DNA from: Candidatus Krumholzibacteriota bacterium
Lineage (GTDB): Bacteria > Krumholzibacteriota > Krumholzibacteriia > Krumholzibacteriales > Krumholzibacteriaceae
Direction of reading: 5' to 3'
NCBI GenBank assembly: GCA_030613345.1
Contig: JAUWMD010000158.1
Coordinates: 1-6,278 of the forward strand
DNA length: 6,278 nucleotides
Positions 1 to 6,278 of the stretch are shown here, piece after piece. The notes beneath the pieces are model-generated. The model saw nothing but the letters and a program-made list of their open reading frames with translations, was not told the DNA's origin and made no database searches. The position numbers and the translations under genes are program-made. How positions within the stretch are numbered: position 1 is the first letter of the stretch; the number at the start of each line of letters is the position of its first letter.

Positions 1-483
1 ACACTTGAAGCCACCTGTGGAATCCTTCAGGGGAAGGCCCGTGATGATGCGCGTATACCTGTTCGCCCCGTAGCTGAGGATCAGCCTGCTCAAAGGCCAG
101 TTGATGACGGTTATGCCGTGAAGATATCTCGAGCCGATCACGAGGTCATAATCCTTCGCCACTTCGAGTAATTCCGGTATGGCGTTCGGGTCGTGAGAGA
201 AATCGGCATCCATCTCGAAGACGAACTGCGTGTCGGTGTTGGCCAGCGCCCATTTGAACCCCGCTATGTATGCCGACCCGAGCCCGAGCTTCTCTTCCCG
301 GTGAATCACGTGTATCCGCCGTTCGACGGCAGCGAGGCGATCGACGATCTCCCCCGTCCCGTCGGGAGAGTTGTCATCAACGACCAGGATCTCGATATCG
401 TCGCCCTGCGCGAGGACGGCCCCGATGATCCCCTCGATGTTCTCCTTCTCATTGTACGTCGGCACGATGATGAGGGCTTTCAA
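1..483 (-). CDS. DPM1-like family 2 glycosyltransferase (polyprenyl-phosphate sugar synthase), 3' end cut by window
   Basis: The first 161 residues of a GT-A fold glycosyltransferase resembling dolichol/polyprenol-phosphate mannose synthase are present. It opens with MKALIIVPTYNEKENI, has VVDDNSPDGT at about 35-44, the metal/nucleotide motif DADFSHDP at 92-99, GSRY at 117-120, and ends at DSTGGFKC, a conserved DPM1 region. The family is usually about 235-250 residues, so perhaps 80 residues lie beyond the edge. The start is a TTG at 483-481: the frame has a stop at 510-508 and no ATG or GTG in between. AAGGGA at 496-491 is a Shine-Dalgarno with 7 bases of spacing. The gene begins 4 bases after the YfhO stop, so the two are probably translated together. 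The family moves a sugar from an NDP- or GDP-sugar to a polyprenyl phosphate at the cytoplasmic membrane face. Whether a C-terminal membrane domain follows is unseen. The sugar is unknown. Confidence 0.92.
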   Translation of the reverse strand, partial: MKALIIVPTYNEKENIEGIIGAVLAQGDDIEILVVDDNSPDGTGEIVDRLAAVERRIHVIHREEKLGLGSAYIAGFKWALANTDTQFVFEMDADFSHDPNAIPELLEVAKDYDLVIGSRYLHGITVINWPLSRLILSYGANRYTRIITGLPLKDSTGGFKC

Positions 484-487
484 TTGC

Positions 488-2956
488 CTATCCCTTTCTT
501 CCCGCGGTTACTCCCGGGATCACCGCTATCGCGGCGGCAAATATCAGCGAGATGACCGACAGAACGAGAGATTTCCTGATGACGGGGGATCTGTACTCGA
601 ACAATATCTCGTGATCTCCCGCTTCGAGCGGCAGGGCCCGGAGACAGTAATCCGCGGCAAGGATTTCCCTCTCCTCTCCATCGACCGTGGCGATCCAGTC
701 GGGGTAGTCTATCTCGCTGAGCACCATTACGCACGGTTTCTCCACGTGCGCCTTTATCGTTATCGAATTCAATCCGTACGACACGATCTCCGCCGCACTT
801 CCCTCGGCCGATTCCGGAACGACAGCCGGCTCTTTCTCGAGCAGGACCACGGAAGCGGGATCGAAATCCTGCCGACTGATCGCGGCCAGTATCTCTCCGC
901 GTTTCATCACGCTGAAGCTTCCCGTCATGAAGACCCTCGGGAGCGCGAACGGATTCTCGTAGACATAGCTGTTCTCCCCCTCGAATACGAGCGGGAAGGG
1001 CGAATCTTCCCTGAAGAGCGGGAACGTCGAGTGAAAATATCTGGCGTTGAGCATATTGAGGAGAGGCAGGGGCATGCCTCCGCCGTTGAAGACGCCGAAC
1101 ATGGCATCCATCACGTCCTGGTAGTTCTTCAGCTTGGCCGCGTGATACCCGCCCATAGAGAATATTCCGGCCATCATGTAGCTGTTGTCGCTGAACGGGA
1201 ATACGTTGTGGCTCCAGCCGCCCGGCCTGGCGGCGGGAACGGGAAACACCCTGAATATCCCTTCACGCCCCGAAAGCCATACGGCCGTCTCGGTCGGCGT
1301 CGCCAGCCCCTTCTTCTCTGAAAGCGGATTGATCAGCCTGTAGTTCGAGGAGTGCCAGATCTTCTCCGGCCTCACGATAGAATGGTCGACAGTCATCAGG
1401 TCGACTATCGCGATCAGTGCGATCGCGCCGATGATCAGTCCGTACCTGACCCTGCCGCGCACAACGACAAAGACGGCTCCCGCCGTGAGCAGGAGAAAAA
1501 ACAGAGACCGCACGAGGTCGGCAGAGTATCTGCCGGCCGCGAAGGCCACCCACTCGCCCTTGACCCTCGCCTTGACCGCGGGGTCCGACTCTATTCCGAG
1601 ACGAATCGAGCCGCCGGCGATAAGCGAGATCACCAGCACGGCCGCGCACGCTATCAGCACCCACTTCAGCCTGCCGGCCCCGAGCCATCCCGGAAGGGTA
1701 TCCTGCGCGGCCCTGCGTAAGAGCTCCTCGATCGCGAGAGCGGCGAGGATGACGAGGACGAGCTGCTGGACGATCAGGATCATTACCGGGACGCGAAACT
1801 TGTCGAACCACGGCAGGAACCTGAACAGCGGGTCGTAGAGGATGGGAAGGAACCTGCCGAAACTGATCAGCGTGGCGAGGACAGCGGCTGTCAGCAGGAA
1901 CCACTTCGCCCTGCCCCTGACGATGAAGGCCCCAAGGATCGAGAAGAGCGCCGTCACCTGCCCGATATAGTTCGGGTAATCGGTGAACGGCATGCTGCCC
2001 CAGTATGTCACCTTGCCGAAACCGGACGACCAGGGGAAAAAGAAGGTCAGCATCTCTTTCGGGTGGAGGCTCCACCCCGTCGCGTAGTCGTAGTCCAGCC
2101 CCCCACCGCTTCCGCCGCGAATCGACCAGGCGGCGTAGTCGCGCACGGGAAAGACGAGCACTGCGGCGATCCCCAGGGCAAGTACGAAGGAGGCGGCGAG
2201 CAGCCCGGATCCGGCGAGCGCTTCCTTTCCCTTCCCCTCCCTGATCTGTCCGACGATCTCGAATATGAAGAAAAGACCTATCAGCAGAAAGGTGTAGTAC
2301 GAGATCTGGATGTGGCCACGCAGCATCTGCATGCCGAGGACGATCGCCAGAAGCGCCGCCGAGCCGATTCTCTTCGTGCCGCCGAGCACTCCCCTGGCGA
2401 AGAGCAGCGCCAGCGGCATCCACGCAATGGCCCCCACCTGGGATCCGTGGCCATTCGCCCCGGCAGCGACGTAGTTCGGCATTATCATAAAAATTGCTCC
2501 GGCCAGCAGGGAGACCGATGGACGTATCCCGAACGACCTGGCCAGCAGATACATCCCGGCGCCGGCGAGGAGGTAATGAAGCAGAAGCCACCCCATCGCG
2601 GGGAAACCTGCGTACGTGTACAGGATATGCGTTATGTACGATACAGGGTAGACGTACGGAGTGTAGGCGAGGCTCGAGAAGCTGGGCATCCCGCAGAACA
2701 GGTAAGGGTTCCAGAGGGGGTAGATCCCTTCTTCGAGGCTCTGCTTGCCCACCGTCCCGAAGCTCATCGGCGCCTTGGTGTCGGGCGCGATAATGACATT
2801 GTCGAGGAAGACGAGCTCGGGAACGAGGATGGCGAGCACGGCCATCAGGATCACGGCCGCCGCGATACCCCTTTTCCACCCCTTCATGGAATCGAAGCTG
2901 CCGACGGGATCGAACGTTTCGCGAACCGGTCCGGCCGGCTTGTTCTTTCCAGCCAA
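488..2956 (-). CDS. YfhO-family polytopic membrane protein (GT-C-like)
   Basis: An 822-residue membrane protein of the YfhO family. After a short basic N-terminus, a first helix lies at about 31-51, followed by an outer loop with APDTKAP (58-64) and the family signature PLWNPYLFCGMP (80-91). Many hydrophobic segments run to about residue 525. A large soluble domain follows, with the usual ALPR block (672-675) and a terminal beta-rich stretch holding DYPDW (750-754) and a GDH near 780. A last helix sits at about 794-814. Bacillus subtilis YfhO is reported to work with the polyprenyl-phosphate GlcNAc synthase CsbB in decorating lipoteichoic acid, so a transferase role using a lipid-linked sugar outside the membrane is inferred. 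The start chosen is TTG at 2956-2954, behind GAGGAG (2968-2963) with 6 bases of spacing. The same frame extends to another TTG at 2974 (828 residues) with a weaker leader. ATG at 2887 lacks a ribosome site. The DPM1-like gene follows 4 bases later. Confidence 0.9.
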   Translation of the reverse strand: MAGKNKPAGPVRETFDPVGSFDSMKGWKRGIAAAVILMAVLAILVPELVFLDNVIIAPDTKAPMSFGTVGKQSLEEGIYPLWNPYLFCGMPSFSSLAYTPYVYPVSYITHILYTYAGFPAMGWLLLHYLLAGAGMYLLARSFGIRPSVSLLAGAIFMIMPNYVAAGANGHGSQVGAIAWMPLALLFARGVLGGTKRIGSAALLAIVLGMQMLRGHIQISYYTFLLIGLFFIFEIVGQIREGKGKEALAGSGLLAASFVLALGIAAVLVFPVRDYAAWSIRGGSGGGLDYDYATGWSLHPKEMLTFFFPWSSGFGKVTYWGSMPFTDYPNYIGQVTALFSILGAFIVRGRAKWFLLTAAVLATLISFGRFLPILYDPLFRFLPWFDKFRVPVMILIVQQLVLVILAALAIEELLRRAAQDTLPGWLGAGRLKWVLIACAAVLVISLIAGGSIRLGIESDPAVKARVKGEWVAFAAGRYSADLVRSLFFLLLTAGAVFVVVRGRVRYGLIIGAIALIAIVDLMTVDHSIVRPEKIWHSSNYRLINPLSEKKGLATPTETAVWLSGREGIFRVFPVPAARPGGWSHNVFPFSDNSYMMAGIFSMGGYHAAKLKNYQDVMDAMFGVFNGGGMPLPLLNMLNARYFHSTFPLFREDSPFPLVFEGENSYVYENPFALPRVFMTGSFSVMKRGEILAAISRQDFDPASVVLLEKEPAVVPESAEGSAAEIVSYGLNSITIKAHVEKPCVMVLSEIDYPDWIATVDGEEREILAADYCLRALPLEAGDHEILFEYRSPVIRKSLVLSVISLIFAAAIAVIPGVTAGRKG

Positions 2957-2962
2957 TAAACT

Positions 2963-2968
2963 CTCCTC
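2963..2968 (-). promoter_or_regulatory. Ribosome binding site that decides the YfhO start
   Basis: GAGGAG on the minus strand lies 6 bases before TTG at 2956-2954. It falls inside the longer frame that begins with TTG at 2974, so it supports the shorter product (822 rather than 828 residues). Confidence 0.65.
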
Positions 2969-2997
2969 TATCAATACAGGGGCATGCTACCCAAATG

Positions 2998-3026
2998 ATT
3001 CTATCACTTTCACACCGGTCGGTAAA
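2998..3026 (-). promoter_or_regulatory. Candidate sigma-70-type promoter before the YfhO gene
   Basis: On the minus strand, TTTACC (3026-3021; 4 of 6 matches to TTGACA) is followed after exactly 17 bases by TAGAAT (3003-2998; 5 of 6 matches to TATAAT). The -10 box is preceded by TGA (3006-3004), giving an extended -10 (TGn). Transcription would begin near 2991, leaving a leader of about 35 bases before TTG 2956. It lies in the only sizeable intergenic gap in the window. It is a pattern match only; the host's sigma factor preference is unknown. Confidence 0.4.
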
Positions 3027-3048
3027 TGGTCAAAATCCCGTTCCCCGG

Positions 3049-3939
3049 TCAGTCGGACCCGGTCCGCGACGCCTTCACCACCCCTCTCATCGCCGCCGAG
3101 AGCAGCTTCCACCTCCCCGTCAGGAGAAGGCCGAGGGACAGCCCGAGGAACGCCGCCACATGGACCGGGAAGACAAGCGCCCGCCACCACAGCGGCCTGT
3201 GCGTGGCGAAGAGCTTCCATGTGCCTGCTATCCTGTTCTCGAGCTTGAAGGGCGTCATCCCTCCGCCACTGCTCGAGCTGACCTTGTGCCAGAGCCTCGC
3301 CGACGGGACGTACCGCAGCGACCAGCCGGCCGCCGCCGCCCGCAGGCAGAAATCAACGTCCTCGCAGTAGATCGTATACGACGGGTCGAGATGACCGATC
3401 TGCACGAAGACCTCCCGCCTCGCCATCAGGGCGCACCCGGTCACCCATCCGGTCTCGCAGGGTGTATCTTCGAACGAGCCCTCCATCCTGCGGAGACCGC
3501 GGTGGAAGGGCACTCCCGTGAACCTGTTGAATCCCCCTCCCCCGTACCATATCCTTTCCGGATCATCGTGGTAGTATATCTTCGGTCCGGCTACACCCAC
3601 GGCGGGATCGCTGAATGCGAGGAGCATCTCCGACGCGAAGCCCGGATCGACCTCCGTATCGTTGTTCAGCAGGAGGACGAACTCCGCTCCCCTCTCCAGT
3701 GCGGCCTCGATGCCTACGTTGTTTCCCGCGGCAAAGAGAAGATTCTCGCCGTTCTCGATCAATTCCACTCCCGGGAATCCCTGCCGCACGATCTCCGGGG
3801 AGGAATCGGTCGAGCCGTTGTCGACGACGATTATATCGAGCGGCGGATCTGAAACACGCAGCAGCGACTCCAGGCACGGCCCTATAACCTCCCGCCCGTT
3901 CCAGTTGAGGATTATCACGTGTACCTTGCGTCCGTCCAT
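3049..3939 (-). CDS. Family 2 glycosyltransferase, rhamnosyltransferase (WbbL)-like
   Basis: A 296-residue GT-A enzyme. It starts with MDGRKVHVIILNWNG, then has VVDNGSTDSS (38-47), the metal-binding equivalent LLNNDTEVDP (90-99), GWVTGCALMARREVF (164-178), and the acidic block YCEDVDFCLR (191-200), which normally carries the catalytic base. LWHKVSSSSGG (216-226) follows, and a single hydrophobic segment at about 254-273 near the C-terminus suggests membrane attachment. This layout is typical of the cytoplasmic rhamnosyltransferase-like GT2 group that extends O-antigen or exopolysaccharide units on a lipid carrier. The sugar cannot be told. The frame is open back to 4080, but ATG 3939 is chosen because the conserved domain begins at once there. 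AAGGAAG (3950-3944) sits 6 bases before the best AGGA core. The start lies 1 base after the stop of the upstream GT4 gene, so translation is probably coupled. Confidence 0.93.
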   Translation of the reverse strand: MDGRKVHVIILNWNGREVIGPCLESLLRVSDPPLDIIVVDNGSTDSSPEIVRQGFPGVELIENGENLLFAAGNNVGIEAALERGAEFVLLLNNDTEVDPGFASEMLLAFSDPAVGVAGPKIYYHDDPERIWYGGGGFNRFTGVPFHRGLRRMEGSFEDTPCETGWVTGCALMARREVFVQIGHLDPSYTIYCEDVDFCLRAAAAGWSLRYVPSARLWHKVSSSSGGGMTPFKLENRIAGTWKLFATHRPLWWRALVFPVHVAAFLGLSLGLLLTGRWKLLSAAMRGVVKASRTGSD

Positions 3940-3940
3940 T

Positions 3941-5110
3941 TCACTTCCTTCGGGAGAGCTTCGAATGCATCTCTTCGAGAGTATCCGCCAGAGAGGCCCA
4001 GGAGAATCTCTTCTTTTCCTTCTCGAAATTCGGAGCCATTCTCTCTCCCCACCCCTCGTCGAAGAATCTCGACACCGCATCCGCCATCCCTTCCGGATCG
4101 GCCGGAGGAACGATGAATCCGGTCTTCCCCTCGGAGACGACCTCGGGAAGACCGCCGACGCGGGTCGCTATCATCGGGCGATCGAACGCGATGGCCACCT
4201 GGGCGATCGCACTCTGCGTGGCCGATAAGTACGGAAGCATCACGAGGTCGGCGGCGGTGAAGTAGGCGGCGACCTCCTCGTTGGCTATGTATCTGTCGAT
4301 GAATCCGATCCTGTCCGATACGCAGAGTTTCCCGGCCAGCTCGAAGTATGGCGTACTGTCCTCGTAGAACTCGCCGACGACGAGGAGCCTCGCTCCCGTC
4401 CTCCCGCCGATCGATGGCATCGCCTCAATCAGGTGCCGCAGCCCCTTGTAGGGACGAATCAGCCCGAAGAAGAGGAGGAGCGGACCTTCACCCTCTCCGA
4501 TCTCTGCGCGGGCCTCCTCCTTCGTCATCTCCCCGCTCCTGAAGAAATCGAATATCGGGAGAGGATGCGAAGATACGACTGCCTTCTTCCTTATCTTCAA
4601 CAGATTGCGCCTGTCCTCCTGCGACTGGACGACGAATGCGTGAGGTGCGAGAAAAGCAATCGACGAGAGGATCCTGTCTATCGGCGAGGTCTCATGCGGA
4701 ACGACGTTATGACAGATGAACACTATCTTCGTCGAGCTCAGCATCCTCAGGATCGCGCATATCATCACAAGCGCCGGCGCGAAGCAGGGGTGCCACCACT
4801 GGACCACGGTCATGTCGGGCCTGGAACGGGCGATCCGAAAACCGGCCCTTATCCAGGTAAAAGGATTGATCGAGTCTATCAGTCTTTCCGACTCGACGCG
4901 GTGCGTCGAGCCGCTCTCGTCGTACTGCGTCTTTCCGGGAAAGAGGAAATCGGGGTAGAGCCTCGAAAAATTGATGACGCTGACCTCGTGGCGGAGCGCC
5001 AGCTCCCGGGCCAGGCTCGTATTGTAGTGGGAGATCCCGCCCCTGAACGGCCAGGCCGGCCCCACGAGGCAGATCCTGAGTCTTCGGACCGTATCTTCGC
5101 TACTGATCAT
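3941..5110 (-). CDS. Family 4 (GT-B fold) glycosyltransferase
   Basis: A 389-residue, full-length enzyme with two Rossmann-like halves. The N-terminal half has LVGPAWPFRGGISHYN (15-30), with the glycine loop, then VVQWWHPCFAPA (102-113) and ICHNVVPHE (132-140). The C-terminal half has LLFFGLIRPYKGLRHLIEA (212-230), LLVVGEFYED (242-251), YLSATQS (294-300) and GGLPEVVSEGKTGFIVPP (319-336), which binds the nucleotide-sugar. The usual first part of the E-x7-E motif is replaced by SATQSAIAQ (296-304). From memory, a known GT4 subgroup shares this Y-x-SATQS pattern. There is no signal peptide, so it should act in the cytoplasm or at the inner membrane face. It would be a retaining transferase in glycan assembly; donor and acceptor are unknown. 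The ATG at 5110 overlaps the upstream gene by 11 bases and has only a weak GAG four bases upstream, which suggests translational coupling. Confidence 0.93.
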   Translation of the reverse strand: MISSEDTVRRLRICLVGPAWPFRGGISHYNTSLARELALRHEVSVINFSRLYPDFLFPGKTQYDESGSTHRVESERLIDSINPFTWIRAGFRIARSRPDMTVVQWWHPCFAPALVMICAILRMLSSTKIVFICHNVVPHETSPIDRILSSIAFLAPHAFVVQSQEDRRNLLKIRKKAVVSSHPLPIFDFFRSGEMTKEEARAEIGEGEGPLLLFFGLIRPYKGLRHLIEAMPSIGGRTGARLLVVGEFYEDSTPYFELAGKLCVSDRIGFIDRYIANEEVAAYFTAADLVMLPYLSATQSAIAQVAIAFDRPMIATRVGGLPEVVSEGKTGFIVPPADPEGMADAVSRFFDEGWGERMAPNFEKEKKRFSWASLADTLEEMHSKLSRRK

Positions 5111-6044
5111 CTATCTCGTACTCACGGAAGGAGAAGGTCCTCTCCAGCGAGGAGGAAAACATTTCGGCGAGCAGTCCGATCGAGCCGATCTGTATCGCTA
5201 TCACGATCATTATCAGACCGAGGACCATCAGCGGCCTGACGTGAAGCCCCTCTCCCATTATCCATTGCATGAAGAAGTAGAGGTTGATCAGTCCGCCGGC
5301 GGCGAAGAAGAAAAAAGCTATCCTTCCAAAGAAATGGAGCGGCGTCGTGGACCTGCGCGTGATGAACATCACCGTCATCAGGTCGAACATCCCGTTGAGG
5401 AGCCTGCTCGCTCCGTACTTGCTCCTGCCGTACTTCCGCTCGAAATGAGAGACCTTCATCTCCCCTATCCTGAAGCCCTCCCATCCCGCGAGCACGGGGA
5501 TGAACCTGTGGAGCTCGCCGTAGACCCGGATTCTCTTGACGACATCCCTGCGATAGGCCTTCAGGCCGCAGTTGAAATCATGGAGTTTTATCCCGCTCGC
5601 GGCCGATGTAACGAAGTTGAAGAGTTTCGAAGGCCAGGTCTTGGTTATCGGATCCTTCCTGTCCCGCTTCCAGCCGGAGACCAGGTCGTATCCCTCGTCC
5701 AGCTTCGCGATCATCGCCGGGATCTCGCCGGGATTGTCCTGGAGATCGGCATCGATCGTGACAACTATCTCCCCCTTCGCCGCCTTGAATCCCTCGTCTA
5801 GGGCGGGGGATTTACCATAGTTTCTCGAGAAGCTGATTATCTTGACCCGCCTGTCGTTCTCCCTGAGTTTCCTGATGATCTGCAGGGACGAGTCGGTCGA
5901 GCCGTCATCGATAAAGAGGAGCTCGTGGGCGGAGGCCGATTCCTCGAGCATCGTGGTGAGGCGCCTGTACAGTTCTTCGAGACTCCCCTCCTCGTTGTAG
6001 GTCGGGATGATCACCGTCACACTGTATCTTCTCGCGTTTTCCAA
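5100..6044 (-). CDS. GtrB/ArnC-type polyprenyl-phosphate glycosyltransferase (GT2) with two membrane helices
   Basis: A 314-residue enzyme, a normal length for the GtrB/ArnC/CsbB group. The GT-A domain shows VIIPTYNEEGSLEEL (11-25), LFIDDGSTDSS (43-53), FSRNYGKSPAL (72-82), the metal motif DADLQD (98-103), DFNCGLKAYRRDV (156-168) and HFERKYGRSKYG (200-211), the usual motif before the membrane part. Two hydrophobic segments lie at about 238-261 and 270-294, followed by a short polar tail. The family attaches one sugar to undecaprenyl phosphate on the cytoplasmic side, to be used outside by a GT-C enzyme. Glucose, GlcNAc or an aminoarabinose derivative are all possible. The start is TTG (6044-6042) with GGAGGT (6055-6050) 5 bases upstream; no ATG precedes the domain. 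It begins 22 bases after the epimerase fragment's stop and its end overlaps the GT4 start. Confidence 0.94.
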   Translation of the reverse strand: MENARRYSVTVIIPTYNEEGSLEELYRRLTTMLEESASAHELLFIDDGSTDSSLQIIRKLRENDRRVKIISFSRNYGKSPALDEGFKAAKGEIVVTIDADLQDNPGEIPAMIAKLDEGYDLVSGWKRDRKDPITKTWPSKLFNFVTSAASGIKLHDFNCGLKAYRRDVVKRIRVYGELHRFIPVLAGWEGFRIGEMKVSHFERKYGRSKYGASRLLNGMFDLMTVMFITRRSTTPLHFFGRIAFFFFAAGGLINLYFFMQWIMGEGLHVRPLMVLGLIMIVIAIQIGSIGLLAEMFSSSLERTFSFREYEIDDQ

Positions 6045-6049
6045 GATCT

Positions 6050-6055
6050 ACCTCC
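6050..6055 (-). promoter_or_regulatory. Strong Shine-Dalgarno that fixes a TTG start
   Basis: GGAGGT on the minus strand lies 5 bases before TTG 6044-6042. It is close to the ideal anti-16S match and supports TTG rather than the GTG a few codons further in. Confidence 0.8.
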
Positions 6056-6066
6056 GATTTTCCGCA

Positions 6067-6192
6067 TCAGGAATGGTCCCGGTACCATTCGATCTCGCGC
6101 CTCAGCCCCTCTTCCAGGCCGATGGTCGGAGAGAAGCCGAGTTCTCCGGCCGCCTTCGTGGTATCGGCCCAGGTATCGAGGACGTCGCGCGG
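6067..6192 (-). CDS. NAD-dependent nucleotide-sugar epimerase/dehydratase, C-terminal fragment
   Basis: The last 40 readable residues run from RDVLDTWADTTKA through GELGFSPTIGLEEGLR to EIEWYRDHS, ending at TGA (6069-6067). This is the C-terminus of extended short-chain dehydrogenases such as UDP-glucuronate or UDP-glucose 4-epimerases: the DV..TWAD..KA block, then a GF.P...L.EGL helix and a closing EWY. Full-length members are about 310-340 residues, so nearly the whole protein is missing. The upstream side is lost in the G-rich tract; the frame stays open there, but the codons (mostly CCC) are not believable protein. The gene would supply an NDP-sugar for the transferases, and lies 22 bases before the GtrB-like gene, probably in one operon. 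Which epimerase it is cannot be decided without the NAD-binding and catalytic parts. Confidence 0.82.
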   Translation of the reverse strand, partial: PRDVLDTWADTTKAAGELGFSPTIGLEEGLRREIEWYRDHS

Positions 6193-6278
6193 GGGGGGGG
6201 GCGGGGGACGGCGGGGGGGGGCGGGGCCGGGGGGCGGGGGGGGGGGGTGGCGGCGCGGGGGGGCCGCGGGGGGGGGGG
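6191..6278. other. G-rich low-complexity tail, likely sequencing or assembly artefact
   Basis: About 73 of 88 bases are G, with one A and one T, starting abruptly within the epimerase coding sequence. The base composition is unlike the rest of the window, and conserved protein sequence stops exactly where it begins. Runs of G at the end of a contig fit no-signal base calls from two-colour sequencing chemistry that were assembled as sequence. No biological feature is supported here. Confidence 0.85.

Noticed and set aside
371..1321. Long plus-strand open frame opposite the YfhO C-terminal region, with similar ones at 2063-2959 and 4433-5239
   Set aside because: The translations are rich in Arg, Pro, Gly and Asp/Glu with no recognisable domains, and they lie opposite minus-strand genes with clear conserved motifs. 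They are antisense shadows of GC-rich codons.
1263..2879. Second long minus-strand frame within the YfhO gene
   Set aside because: It is an out-of-frame reading of the same strand, Arg-rich and without domains, while the YfhO frame carries family signatures throughout.
2885..2887. ATG as the YfhO start
   Set aside because: No Shine-Dalgarno precedes it, whereas TTG 2956 has GAGGAG at 6 bases. It would still leave the first helix intact, so it cannot be fully excluded.
2979..2992. Short palindrome around GCATGC flanked by GGG/CCC in the leader before YfhO
   Set aside because: The stem is very short, has no U tract, and sits at the predicted transcription start. It does not qualify as a terminator or a riboswitch.
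3027..3048. Intrinsic terminator after the rhamnosyltransferase-like gene
   Set aside because: Only a 5-base ACCGG/CCGGT pairing with a long loop can be drawn, and no run of T follows it on the transcribed strand.
3940..4080. Upstream in-frame ATG extension of the GT2 gene
   Set aside because: The extra 47 residues are Arg/Ser-rich, overlap the GT4 coding sequence, and precede the conserved GT2 N-terminus; ATG 3939 has a well-spaced Shine-Dalgarno.
6191..6278. G-quadruplex or regulatory G-rich element
   Set aside because: The tract interrupts a conserved coding sequence and ends at the sequence edge with almost no A or T, so an artefact is the simpler explanation.

Overview
The window holds six genes or gene parts, all on the minus strand and so transcribed from right to left. 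They form a piece of a surface-polysaccharide or glycolipid biosynthesis locus. The sequence is GC-rich (roughly 58-60% by eye, excluding the tail). It reads like an uncultured Gram-negative-type bacterium, and the long YfhO protein next to a DPM1-like glycosyltransferase would suit a FCB-type candidate phylum, but the taxonomic guess is weak. TTG start codons behind good Shine-Dalgarno sequences are common here: three of the five visible starts use one.

Layout in transcription order (high to low coordinates): (1) 6278-6191, a nearly pure G tract that looks like a sequencing or assembly artefact at a contig end. (2) 6189-6067, the last 40 residues of a nucleotide-sugar epimerase. (3) 6044-5100, a GtrB/ArnC-type polyprenyl-phosphate glycosyltransferase with two C-terminal membrane helices. 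(4) 5110-3941, a GT4 (GT-B fold) glycosyltransferase. (5) 3939-3049, a rhamnosyltransferase-like GT2 enzyme. (6) 2956-488, a large YfhO-family polytopic membrane protein, preceded by the only real intergenic gap (about 92 bp) and a candidate promoter. (7) 483-1, the first 161 residues of a DPM1-like GT2 enzyme, cut by the window edge.

The genes are tightly packed: 22 bp, 11-bp overlap, 1 bp, 92 bp and 4 bp between successive genes. A plausible joint role is as follows. The epimerase makes an NDP-sugar. The cytoplasmic GT4 and GT2 enzymes add sugars to a lipid-linked glycan. The GtrB-like and DPM1-like enzymes charge polyprenyl phosphate with single sugars. YfhO, a GT-C-like membrane protein, uses such a lipid-linked sugar on the outer face of the membrane. 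Substrates and the final glycan cannot be read from the sequence.

There are no RNA genes, mobile elements, CRISPR arrays or clear terminators. I found no convincing new system. The points most worth a second look are the YfhO/DPM1-like pair with its own candidate promoter, the frequent TTG starts, the GT4 enzyme lacking the usual E-x7-E glutamates, and the artefactual G tail.
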